From contig JAPKMV010000137.1 in the NCBI GenBank assembly GCA_026645635.1, forward strand, positions 1-7,848: a DNA stretch of 7,848 nucleotides, in the 5' to 3' direction. This document shows positions 1 to 7,814 of the stretch, piece by piece. Under the pieces are notes generated by a model. That model saw only the letters and a list, made by a program, of their open reading frames with translations. It ran no database searches and had not been told where the DNA came from. Made by a program: the position numbers and the translations under genes. Position 1 is the first letter of the stretch; every line of letters begins with the position of its first letter. The DNA comes from Caldilineaceae bacterium (lineage in GTDB: Bacteria; Chloroflexota; Anaerolineae; Caldilineales; Caldilineaceae).

Positions 1-216
1 CGCAAGTCGCCCAGCATCAGCGAGACGCTGGACTGGGCCAAAGCCCTGGTTGCGCTCAACGCCCGCCAGCTTGATCGCGCCACGCTCGACACCACGCTGA
101 GCGTGCTCCTCAAGCACGAGACGGATCTGCAAAAAGTGCGCCGCCGCCTCGAAGTGGGCGAGCGCGGCGCGCAGCTCGACGACGACGATATGCGCCCGGC
201 GCGGCGACGGAATTGA
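1..216 (+). CDS. MoxR-family AAA+ ATPase, C-terminal end (5' partial)
   Basis: The reading frame is open from the first base and ends in TGA at 214-216, giving the last 71 residues of a protein whose N-terminal AAA+ core lies outside the window. The visible start, RKSPSISETLDWAKALVAL, is the typical lid-domain signature of MoxR ATPases (KSPSxxETxDWAxAL), followed by the usual helix with LSVLLKHETD. The end is acidic then basic (DDDD, then RPARRRN). MoxR ATPases act as cytosolic chaperones that, with a VWA-domain partner, mature or activate client enzymes, often metalloenzymes. The downstream gene is exactly such a VWA partner, on the same strand 59 bases further on, which supports the call. 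The Walker motifs cannot be seen here, and the client cannot be named. Confidence 0.88.
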   Translation, partial: RKSPSISETLDWAKALVALNARQLDRATLDTTLSVLLKHETDLQKVRRRLEVGERGAQLDDDDMRPARRRN

Positions 217-218
217 GG

Positions 219-260
219 GGGTGAGCGGGTGATGAGGTGAGGTCGTTCACCCTCTCACCC
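219..260. repeat. Heptad-type imperfect palindrome between the MoxR and VWA genes
   Basis: The left arm GGGTGAGCGGGTGA (219-232) and right arm TCACCCTCTCACCC (247-260) are complementary at 13 of 14 positions around a 14-base centre. The left arm and centre are made of variants of a GGGTGA-type unit at about 7-base steps. It begins 3 bases after the MoxR stop and ends 4 bases before the ribosome binding site of the VWA gene. There is no T-run, so a simple intrinsic terminator is unlikely; it may be an mRNA processing or stability element, or a dispersed repeat. Confidence 0.65.
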
Positions 261-263
261 GAC

Positions 264-268
264 AGGAG
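264..268 (+). promoter_or_regulatory. Ribosome binding site of the VWA gene
   Basis: AGGAG lies 7 bases before the ATG at 276. It decides the start: an upstream in-frame GTG at 237 would add 13 residues, but those codons lie inside the palindrome and have no comparable ribosome binding site. Confidence 0.8.
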
Positions 269-275
269 TGAAACT

Positions 276-1658
<1,383 letters not shown>

Positions 1659-1666
1659 GTGGGCAG

Positions 1667-1732
1667 AATCTCCCAGTCTCCAATCTCTAATCTCAGCGAG
1701 ATTGGAGACTGGAGATTGGAGATTGGGAGATT
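1667..1732. repeat. Heptad-array palindrome at a convergent gene junction; possible bidirectional terminator
   Basis: The right half is a run of 7-base units: GAGATTG (1698-1704), GAGACTG (1705-1711), GAGATTG (1712-1718), GAGATTG (1719-1725), then GGAGATT to 1732. The left half holds the reverse complements: AATCTCC (1667-1673), CAGTCTC (1674-1680), CAATCTC (1681-1687), TAATCTC (1688-1694). Only AGC separates the halves, so a long imperfect hairpin can form in either transcript. The array starts 8 bases after the VWA stop and ends 24 bases before the end of the opposing minus-strand gene. Position suggests shielding or termination of converging transcripts, but there is no strong T-run on either side. 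It resembles dispersed heptamer repeats known in several bacterial phyla. Confidence 0.75.
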
Positions 1733-1756
1733 ATCTTCCATCGATTGCAGATGCCC

Positions 1757-2230
1757 TCAGGGGAGGGCACCTGCAGCCGGCGGGGGCGCCGTGCGATGCC
1801 GGAGGTGCGCCACCAGCGCCTGTGCTGCCGCAAGCACGCTGACAGTTTCGGGGGAGACGGCCAACGTATTTGCGGGCCACGGAAATTGCGGCGCAGAGTG
1901 GTCGTCCTCGGCGACAAACACGGCTTGTTGCGCTTGCGCCCGGGTGAGGAGTTCCCCTACACGCGGGTCAGGCTCGGTACTATCGAACATGCCCGGCGCA
2001 CAGGGTGCAACGATCCCCAGTATCGGCTCCTGCGACCGCAACACTTCCCCCAACGTAATATCCGCCGCCAACGTCACACCATAACGCCCTGGCTGTCGGT
2101 CGCCCCGCAAACCCACCAACCTGGTGCAGTAACCAGCGTTGCGCAGATATACAAGGAAGATCGCCGCCATCACTTCGTTGTAATGGATATGCCATAAGAC
2201 GTACACGCAACCATCCTGCTTGTGTGCCAT
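1757..2230 (-). CDS. DJ-1/PfpI-like protein lacking the usual nucleophile cysteine
   Basis: The product has 157 residues from an ATG at 2230; a GTG at 2251 would add seven residues, and neither start has a convincing ribosome binding site. The first half follows the DJ-1/PfpI pattern: strand CVYVLW (8-13), helix HYNEVMAAIFLVYLRNAGY with the family's conserved Glu at 19, strand TRLVGL (36-41), then GRYGVTLAADITLGEV (48-63), which parallels the family's GxxGVxxxxDxxLxEV. Where the nucleophile elbow (AxCxG) is expected, the protein reads AVFVAEDDHSA (103-113) with no Cys; Cys77 sits earlier, in VAPCAPG. The family includes glyoxalases, proteases, chaperones and redox sensors; loss of the Cys points to a non-catalytic binding or sensory role. 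At about 160 residues it is shorter than typical (roughly 165-190). It is divergent from the STAND/TPR pair across 234 bases, so co-regulation is plausible. Family call is from pattern only. Confidence 0.6.
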   Translation of the reverse strand: MAHKQDGCVYVLWHIHYNEVMAAIFLVYLRNAGYCTRLVGLRGDRQPGRYGVTLAADITLGEVLRSQEPILGIVAPCAPGMFDSTEPDPRVGELLTRAQAQQAVFVAEDDHSAPQFPWPANTLAVSPETVSVLAAAQALVAHLRHRTAPPPAAGALP

Positions 2231-2383
2231 TGTCGACTCGGGGTGATGCACCGCTGCCGTTCCGTATGTGCCATAGTGTACGCGCAGGTGGGGCGATTTT
2301 GATCTATCGCGCAGCTATCACGTTTCCACCGCGACTTCACGGCGGGCGGCCGCACCGCTCCCAGCCCGTCACCACCGCAGCGT

Positions 2384-2395
2384 CGCACTTGTGCG
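2384..2395. promoter_or_regulatory. Candidate operator dyad CGCAC-TT-GTGCG
   Basis: A perfect 5-base dyad with a 2-base centre overlaps the proposed -35 box of the STAND operon. The sequence GTCGCAC at 2382-2388 recurs inverted as GTGCGAC at 2444-2450, directly before the ribosome binding site. The N-terminal HTH of the STAND protein makes autoregulation through such sites possible. Dyads this short can arise by chance in GC-rich DNA. Confidence 0.3.
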
Positions 2396-2418
2396 CAGTT
2401 GAATACCTGCGCTACACT
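2389..2418 (+). promoter_or_regulatory. Weak candidate sigma70-type promoter for the STAND/TPR operon
   Basis: TTGTGC (2389-2394) and TACACT (2413-2418) are separated by 18 bases, each matching consensus at 4 of 6 positions. Transcription would start near 2425, about 40 bases before the start codon. Confidence 0.35.
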
Positions 2419-2450
2419 GCAGCAGTCAACAGCGGCAGACTCAGTGCGAC

Positions 2451-2457
2451 AGGTGAT
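2451..2457 (+). promoter_or_regulatory. Ribosome binding site deciding the GTG start of the STAND gene
   Basis: AGGTGAT matches the anti-Shine-Dalgarno complement (AGGAGGTGAT) over its last seven bases and sits 7 bases before GTG at 2465, supporting this non-ATG start. Confidence 0.75.
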
Positions 2458-2464
2458 GTAACGC

Positions 2465-3886
2465 GTGACAGATCAGACGATTCCCGCTCCATCCGATCTA
2501 GAAACACAGTTGCAGCAGGCGTTGCGTTCCTGGCACGACGCCAACTCCGACAAGGGGGTGCTGTCGGCGTTTGTGCTGTTTCGCCATGAACAGCGCACCG
2601 GCGCAGCCACCCCGCGGCAGACCACCAACCAATTGCTGCGCACGGCGCTCGACCAATTGCGCTACGCCGCCCCCCTGGAAGCCGATCTGCTGGAACTGCG
2701 CTTTCTGGATGGGTGGCCGGTGGATCGCGTCGCCAATCGCCTCAACTATGCCGAGAGCACGGTGCTGCGCCGCCAGCGCGAAGCGATTTCCCAGTTGGCC
2801 GCAATCTTTCGGCGCATGGAGGACGAATCCCGCCGGATTCGGTCCGCCACCATCGACGCCCGGATCGATGCGCCGGCGTACACCGAACTGGTGGGCGTCG
2901 CCGAGCAGATCGCAACACTGGCGGAGATCGTCAGCCGGCAGGCGCCGCCGTGGATTCTCTCGCTTGAAGGCATCGGCGGCATCGGCAAGACCGTGCTGGC
3001 GGACGCACTGATGCGGCAACTGGGCGACGCACTGACCTTCGATGATTTCGCCTGGGTGAGCGCGCAGCCCGCAATCCTCGACCTGCACGGGACAATTCGC
3101 GCCAAAGACCGGCCGGCGCTCACATCCCCGGCCTTGGTCACTGCGCTGCTCCAGCAGTTGCTGCCCGACGAAGCGACCGGCATCTTGAGTAGACACGATC
3201 AGGCGCTGGCTCTGCTCAAACAGCGGCTCAAACAGGCGCCGCACCTGGTGGTCATCGACAACCTGGAGACCGTGGCCGACCTGGAAGCGTTGCTGCCGAC
3301 GCTCCACACGCTGAGCAATCCATCGAAATTTCTGCTCACTACGCGCAAGCGGTTGGTCGGCGAGCGCAACATCTACCTCTATCCCGTGCCGGAGCTATCC
3401 CTGGCGCACGCCTGCACCCTTGTGCGCCAGGTCGCGGTGGCCGCCAATGCTGCGGACCTGGCCGCCGCGACCGACGCAGACCTGGAGCCGCTGTACGCCA
3501 CGGTCGGCGGCAATCCGCTGGCGCTGCTCCTGACCGCAGGCCAGACCCAACTGCACGGCATGGAGGCGGTGATCGCCGATTTGCGCCAGGCGCGGGGCGC
3601 ACCGGTGGAGAACCTCTACACCTTCATCTATCGCCGTGCGTGGGACAACCTGGACGACCTGGGTCGTCATCTCTTTTTGTCCATGGCGCTGGTGAATGTG
3701 CGCGGCGACTCACTTGACTTTATTACCGCTTCCAGTGGGCTGGCTGAAGGTCAGGTGCATGACGCCCTCGAACACTTGCTGCGGCTCAACCTGGTGCAGA
3801 GCAGCGGCGACCTTCACAAGCGCCGCTACCTGATCCACAGTTTGACCCGCACGTTTCTGCTGGAACAGGTCGCCCGATGGCAGTAG
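2465..3886 (+). CDS. STAND (NB-ARC) NTPase with N-terminal sigma-region-4-like HTH
   Basis: The product has 473 residues and starts at GTG. Residues about 62-112 form a sigma-70 region 4-like HTH (EADLLELRFLDGWPVDRVA, then NYAESTVLRRQREAISQLA), so DNA binding is likely. The NB-ARC NTPase follows: Walker A GIGGIGKT (169-176, Lys175), Walker B LVVIDNLE (261-268, Asp265), the sensor-like FLLTTRK (289-295, Arg294) and GGNPLAL (348-354) corresponding to the GLPL motif. The winged-helix part (about 395-470) contains IHSL (457-460), which matches the position of the MHD-type histidine that reads the nucleotide. STAND proteins are NTP-driven switches that open on ligand sensing; they usually carry their sensor repeats on the same chain. 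Here the chain stops right after the winged helix and the TPR repeats are encoded by the next gene, which overlaps by 10 bases. Likely a cytosolic ligand-responsive transcription regulator; a defence or conflict role is possible, but no toxic effector domain is visible. Confidence 0.88.
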   Translation: MTDQTIPAPSDLETQLQQALRSWHDANSDKGVLSAFVLFRHEQRTGAATPRQTTNQLLRTALDQLRYAAPLEADLLELRFLDGWPVDRVANRLNYAESTVLRRQREAISQLAAIFRRMEDESRRIRSATIDARIDAPAYTELVGVAEQIATLAEIVSRQAPPWILSLEGIGGIGKTVLADALMRQLGDALTFDDFAWVSAQPAILDLHGTIRAKDRPALTSPALVTALLQQLLPDEATGILSRHDQALALLKQRLKQAPHLVVIDNLETVADLEALLPTLHTLSNPSKFLLTTRKRLVGERNIYLYPVPELSLAHACTLVRQVAVAANAADLAAATDADLEPLYATVGGNPLALLLTAGQTQLHGMEAVIADLRQARGAPVENLYTFIYRRAWDNLDDLGRHLFLSMALVNVRGDSLDFITASSGLAEGQVHDALEHLLRLNLVQSSGDLHKRRYLIHSLTRTFLLEQVARWQ

Positions 3887-5082
3887 CGGCGTCGCCGGTC
3901 AAGGCCGACGACTATCCGGCTCTCTTCCGCACGCTCCTGGCGCGCAGCGCCGCGGTCGCCCTGGACACCCTCGACCCACATGCGCCGCGGCTGGAAGAAG
4001 ACGCACGCGAACGCAGCCTCTACACCCTGAGCATGGCGCTCGACCTGGCCGAAGCCTGGCAAACTGCCCGCGACCTCACGTTGGCGATTGCGCCGCACAT
4101 GGAGATTCAGGGCTATCGACGGGAGTGGATCGATTTCCTTGCCAAAGCGCTGGCACAAGCCACCGCGCAGCAGGACACGCGCGCCATCGCACGCCTCTAC
4201 GTCTATCTCGGCCGCATTCACCAACTGCTGACGGAGTTTGCAGAAGCTGAGGCATGTTTCCGGGAGAGCATAAGCCGCGCCGAGGAGATCGGCGACCAGG
4301 CGACCCTGGTGGCGGCGATCGATCGCCTGGCGATTCGGGCTGTGGAACAGGCCGACTATCCGGCCGCGTGCGCCCTGGCAGAGCGGGTGCTGGCGCTGCT
4401 GCCGGTGGACGACGTCGCGCGGGCGCCGAGTCTCTTCATCCTGGGCGTCGTCGCTCTTCACGAGGCGCGGCTCGATGATTCCATCCAGTCTTACCTGGAA
4501 GCCAGGCGCATCTGCCAGGCGCACAACAATGTTCGCCTCTTGGCGCAGGCCGAGCGCAATCTGGGCCTGGCCTATCTGAACGCCCGGCGCTTCCCTGAAG
4601 CCGAGACTTGTCTGCTGCGGGCGATCGATCTGTTTGCGTCGATCGATAACACATTCGAGCTGGCCACGGCGCAGAGCGAACTTGGCAACGTCTACTGGTA
4701 CAGCGGCGACTACGCCCGCGCCCTGGAATGCTACAACGCGTGCGAGCCGGTGTTCGTCAAGGCGGGACATCGCCTATGGCAGGCGCATATCCACAACAGC
4801 CGGGGCTGCACCTTGCGTGAAATGGGGCGCCTGGACGAAGCACTGGCAGCTTTTCAGCTTGCCATCGCCGTGGGTCGCGAACTTGGCTCGCGCGTTGACA
4901 CTGCCCACTTCCTCGACAGCCTCGCCCGGCTTCATCTCCAGCAAGGGCAGCCCGTCGAAGCGCTCCAAGTCTGGCGCGCAGCGCTGGATGAACTCGACTG
5001 CCTGCCGGCTCGCCCGCACCTGGTCTATAACATGATTGCCAATGAGATCGAGCAGTTGCAAGCGGCGGCGCACCTCGCCTGA
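3877..5082 (+). CDS. TPR protein, probable sensor partner of the upstream STAND NTPase
   Basis: The product has 401 residues. After a helical N-terminal region (1-100) come about seven TPR-like units near 104-137, 144-177, 184-217, 224-257, 264-297, 304-337 and 344-377. The last five repeat at an exact 40-residue step (for example FILG 187-190, RNLG 227-230, SELG 267-270, NSRG 307-310), the spacing seen in MalT-, Rap- and LGN-like superhelices that bind peptides or proteins. No signal peptide or membrane segment is seen. The ATG lies inside the end of the STAND gene, 10 bases of overlap in a different frame, with AGGT 6 bases upstream, so translation is probably coupled and the two products made together. 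In STAND proteins such repeats are usually fused to the NTPase, so this is most likely its ligand-sensing half in trans. A frameshift splitting a formerly single gene cannot be excluded, but the break falls neatly between domains. Confidence 0.85.
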   Translation: MAVAASPVKADDYPALFRTLLARSAAVALDTLDPHAPRLEEDARERSLYTLSMALDLAEAWQTARDLTLAIAPHMEIQGYRREWIDFLAKALAQATAQQDTRAIARLYVYLGRIHQLLTEFAEAEACFRESISRAEEIGDQATLVAAIDRLAIRAVEQADYPAACALAERVLALLPVDDVARAPSLFILGVVALHEARLDDSIQSYLEARRICQAHNNVRLLAQAERNLGLAYLNARRFPEAETCLLRAIDLFASIDNTFELATAQSELGNVYWYSGDYARALECYNACEPVFVKAGHRLWQAHIHNSRGCTLREMGRLDEALAAFQLAIAVGRELGSRVDTAHFLDSLARLHLQQGQPVEALQVWRAALDELDCLPARPHLVYNMIANEIEQLQAAAHLA

Positions 5083-5100
5083 ACTACCTCGGTCATCCTC

Positions 5101-5274
5101 TCAGCCGCCTGTACCGTTGCCGCCCGCCGGATTGTCACCCCGAATCAACTCGATAGGTGTGGGTCGCCCCAAAGAGCGTGGTTCGGTGAAATTGAAGCCG
5201 ATGAACAGCAGCGCTCCCGCCAGCAACGCCAGCGAGCACCTGCGCCAAAGCGTGAACGAATTTCCTGCACGCAT
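5101..5274 (-). CDS. Small membrane or exported peptide, 57 residues, unknown family
   Basis: This short ORF runs from ATG at 5274 to TGA at 5103-5101. A perfect AGGAGG (5289-5284) lies 9 bases before the ATG, the strongest ribosome binding site in the window, which is the main reason to call it. The peptide starts MRAGNSFTLWRRC, continues with a hydrophobic stretch of about 16 residues (14-29, rich in Leu/Ala/Phe) and then a hydrophilic tail with TEPRSLGRP, IELIRGD and a Gly/Asn-rich end (NPAGGNGTGG). Two arginines at 11-12 before the hydrophobic segment fit a signal peptide or signal anchor with the tail outside the cell. No AxA cleavage site or lipobox Cys follows the segment. It converges with the TPR gene across 18 bases. 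I do not recognise the family. It could be a signal pro-peptide, a small membrane protein or, less likely, a chance ORF. Confidence 0.6.
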   Translation of the reverse strand: MRAGNSFTLWRRCSLALLAGALLFIGFNFTEPRSLGRPTPIELIRGDNPAGGNGTGG

Positions 5275-5283
5275 ATCAACTTG

Positions 5284-5289
5284 CCTCCT
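5284..5289 (-). promoter_or_regulatory. Perfect Shine-Dalgarno of the small ORF
   Basis: AGGAGG on the minus strand, 9 bases before the ATG at 5274. It lies in otherwise non-coding DNA, which makes a chance match with correct spacing less likely. Confidence 0.7.
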
Positions 5290-5322
5290 GGAACAGAAGG
5301 CCCGTTGAGTTGTGGGAATCCC

Positions 5323-5339
5323 CGCCGCTTGGAGCGGCG
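5323..5339. other. Short perfect GC hairpin upstream of the small ORF
   Basis: CGCCGCT and AGCGGCG form a perfect 7-base stem with a 3-base loop (TGG). It sits 49 bases upstream of the small ORF start, in its presumed 5' leader, and about 105 bases upstream of the ilvE -10 box. No T-run follows on either strand, so it is not a standard terminator. It could affect leader structure of the small ORF or end leftover TPR-operon transcription. Confidence 0.4.
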
Positions 5340-5444
5340 CACGCGTGTTCCCCCAACGAGCAGGGTTGGTTGACAGCCAGCCTGTGCGAGCCTTGGTTTG
5401 CTCATCACCGGTGGCTCCACATGGCGGAAACGTTTCTTACTGGA

Positions 5445-5450
5445 TATAAT
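5445..5450 (+). promoter_or_regulatory. ilvE: Candidate -10 box of ilvE
   Basis: A perfect TATAAT lies 74 bases before the ilvE ATG. The -35 region is poor: the best is ATGGCG (5421-5426) at 18 bases. Transcription would start near 5457 and give a leader of about 67 bases. Two small potential hairpins occur in it: 5473-5480 with 5486-5493 (one mismatch), and 5497-5501 with 5505-5509, the latter ending one base before the ribosome binding site. Confidence 0.5.
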
Positions 5451-5510
5451 GGGTGGACTGATCGAAATCTTTCCATCGCCACAACGGGGATGGGACTTTC
5501 CACTGGAAAT

Positions 5511-5516
5511 GAGGAG
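5511..5516 (+). promoter_or_regulatory. ilvE: Ribosome binding site deciding the ilvE start
   Basis: GAGGAG lies 7 bases before ATG at 5524. The same frame is open further upstream to a TTG at 5398, but that stretch spans the TATAAT box and does not resemble the family, so the internal ATG is the real start. Confidence 0.8.
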
Positions 5517-5523
5517 CTTCCCA

Positions 5524-6444
5524 ATGACTATGCGCGCCGACTATATCTGGATGAACGGCAAGATCATCCCGTGGGACGAGGCCAGGGTTCACGTCTTCAC
5601 CCACGCGCTGCACTACGGCAGCAGCGCCTTCGAGGGTATCCGCGTCTATGAGACCACCAACGGCCCGGCCATCTTCCGCGGGAGCGAACACTACGAGCGC
5701 CTGCTCTACAGTTGCAAAGTCGCGCGCATCCCGTCGCCGTTCACGGTGGACGAATACTTGCAGGCCACCATCGATGTCGTGAAGGCCAACAACCAGCGCA
5801 GCGCCTATATCCGCCCCCTGGTTTTCCGCGGCTACAACACGCTAGGCGTCGACGGCCGCGGCTGCCCCGTGGAGGTGATCGTCGCCTCGGTGCCGTGGGG
5901 CGCGTATCTGGGCAAGGAAGGGCTGGAGAACGGCGTGGATGTGCAGGTGAGCAGTTGGCGGCGCATGGCGCCCGACACGCTCAGCGCGCTGGCCAAGATC
6001 GGCGGGCAATATGTCAACAGCCAGAATGTGGTGATGGAGGCGCGCGATAACGGCTTCACCGAGGGGATCGCGCTGGATGTGAACGGCTACGTGAGCGAAG
6101 GCAGCGGCGAAAATATCTTCGTCATCATCAAGGGTGTGATCTACACGCCGCCGCTGGGCAACAGCATCCTCGGCGGCATCACCCGCAACTGCGCCGTGAC
6201 CATTGCCGAAGACCTGGGCTACCCGATCAAAGAACTGACCATGCCGCGCGAGATGCTCTACATGGCCGACGAGATCTTCTTCACCGGCACCGCCGCGGAG
6301 ATCACCCCCGTGCGGTCAGTGGATCGCATGCCGGTGGGCGAGGGCAAGCGCGGGCCGATCACGCAGCAGATCCAGGCGCGCTTCTTCGGCATCGTTGAAG
6401 GCGAACTGGCCGACGACCACGGCTGGCTCACGCCGATCGTGTAA
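5524..6444 (+). CDS. ilvE: Branched-chain amino acid aminotransferase
   Basis: The 306-residue product matches the usual length of bacterial IlvE (about 304-309). This cytosolic PLP enzyme catalyses the last step of leucine, isoleucine and valine synthesis and the first of their breakdown, moving the amino group between branched-chain 2-oxo acids and glutamate. Seen in sequence: ALHYGSSAFEGIR (28-40), the family substrate-site motif; the PLP lysine in LAKIGGQYVNSQ at Lys158; GIALDVNGYVSEGSGENIF (181-199), containing the class IV aminotransferase signature; GITRNC (218-223); and ADEIFFTGTAAEITPVRSVD (248-267). Close similarity to the enteric enzyme across these blocks, rather than to D-amino acid aminotransferase or aminodeoxychorismate lyase of the same fold, makes the call firm. 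It stands alone with its own promoter, with no other ilv or leu genes nearby, and converges with galK. Confidence 0.96.
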   Translation: MTMRADYIWMNGKIIPWDEARVHVFTHALHYGSSAFEGIRVYETTNGPAIFRGSEHYERLLYSCKVARIPSPFTVDEYLQATIDVVKANNQRSAYIRPLVFRGYNTLGVDGRGCPVEVIVASVPWGAYLGKEGLENGVDVQVSSWRRMAPDTLSALAKIGGQYVNSQNVVMEARDNGFTEGIALDVNGYVSEGSGENIFVIIKGVIYTPPLGNSILGGITRNCAVTIAEDLGYPIKELTMPREMLYMADEIFFTGTAAEITPVRSVDRMPVGEGKRGPITQQIQARFFGIVEGELADDHGWLTPIV

Positions 6445-6448
6445 AACG

Positions 6449-6529
6449 ATAGACCGCGGATTTGACGGATTAGGCGGATTTTCGCGGATTAAATCCGTGT
6501 AAATCCGCCGCATCCGCCAAATCCGCGGT

Positions 6530-6533
<4 letters not shown>
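6449..6533. terminator. 85-base palindromic repeat, probable bidirectional terminator between ilvE and galK
   Basis: The arms are 42 bases each around a single A at 6491. The outer 15 bases, ATAGACCGCGGATTT (6449-6463), are perfectly mirrored at 6519-6533, and the inner CGGATT (6485-6490) by AATCCG (6492-6497). Overall 37 of 42 positions pair, plus one G-U. Each arm carries four CGGATT-type units at 9-10 base steps (6457, 6466, 6475, 6485 on the left; one variant on the right). It starts 4 bases after the ilvE stop and overlaps the last codon of galK, whose TAG stop (6532-6530) is part of the repeat. A TTTT follows the right arm (6534-6537), which helps termination of ilvE; on the galK side CGTTTTAC follows. 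Similar CGGATT-type hairpins occur as dispersed repeats in many bacteria. Confidence 0.8.
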
Positions 6534-7723
<1,190 letters not shown>

Positions 7724-7733
7724 GGTTGCGCTG

Positions 7734-7739
7734 TTCCTT
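7734..7739 (-). promoter_or_regulatory. galK: Ribosome binding site of galK
   Basis: AAGGAA on the minus strand lies 10 bases before the ATG at 7723, somewhat far but acceptable. Confidence 0.5.
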
Positions 7740-7784
7740 TTCTGGCATTGCCTTTCTGGCCAAAGTTGTTGTTGCGGATGATCA

Positions 7785-7814
7785 ATTTTACAGTTTGACA
7801 GAAGACAGAGACAA
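7785..7814 (-). promoter_or_regulatory. galK: Candidate sigma70-type promoter of galK
   Basis: On the minus strand TTGTCT (7814-7809, 4 of 6 to consensus) and TAAAAT (7790-7785, 5 of 6) are 18 bases apart. Transcription would start near 7778 and give a leader of about 55 bases. The stretch is visibly more AT-rich than the rest of the window. The bases beyond it (7815-7848) are too short to assign to a gene. Confidence 0.6.

Larger units (their letters stand above)
2231..2464. promoter_or_regulatory. Shared intergenic region of a divergent gene pair
   Basis: These 234 bases separate the DJ-1-like gene (-) from the STAND gene (+) and hold no supportable gene. They must contain both promoters. 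A TACACT box occurs towards each side: 2413-2418 on the + strand and 2280-2275 on the - strand; only the + one has a tolerable -35 partner. A dyad near 2384-2395 is listed separately. Confidence 0.5.

Noticed and set aside
1667..1732. CRISPR array.
   Set aside because: Units are 7 bases without spacers and are arranged as one inverted structure, not direct repeats with unique spacers.
3826..4770. Open frame of 314 codons on the minus strand opposite the TPR gene.
   Set aside because: It mirrors the TPR codon pattern and shows no recognisable motif; the + strand frame has clear 40-residue repeats.
5370..5375. Perfect TTGACA on the plus strand as a -35 box for ilvE.
   Set aside because: No -10-like hexamer lies 16-18 bases downstream, and the TATAAT at 5445 is far too distant.
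5398..5523. N-terminal extension of ilvE by 42 codons from a TTG.
   Set aside because: The extension contains the TATAAT box, the ATG at 5524 has a good ribosome binding site, and 306 residues is the family length.
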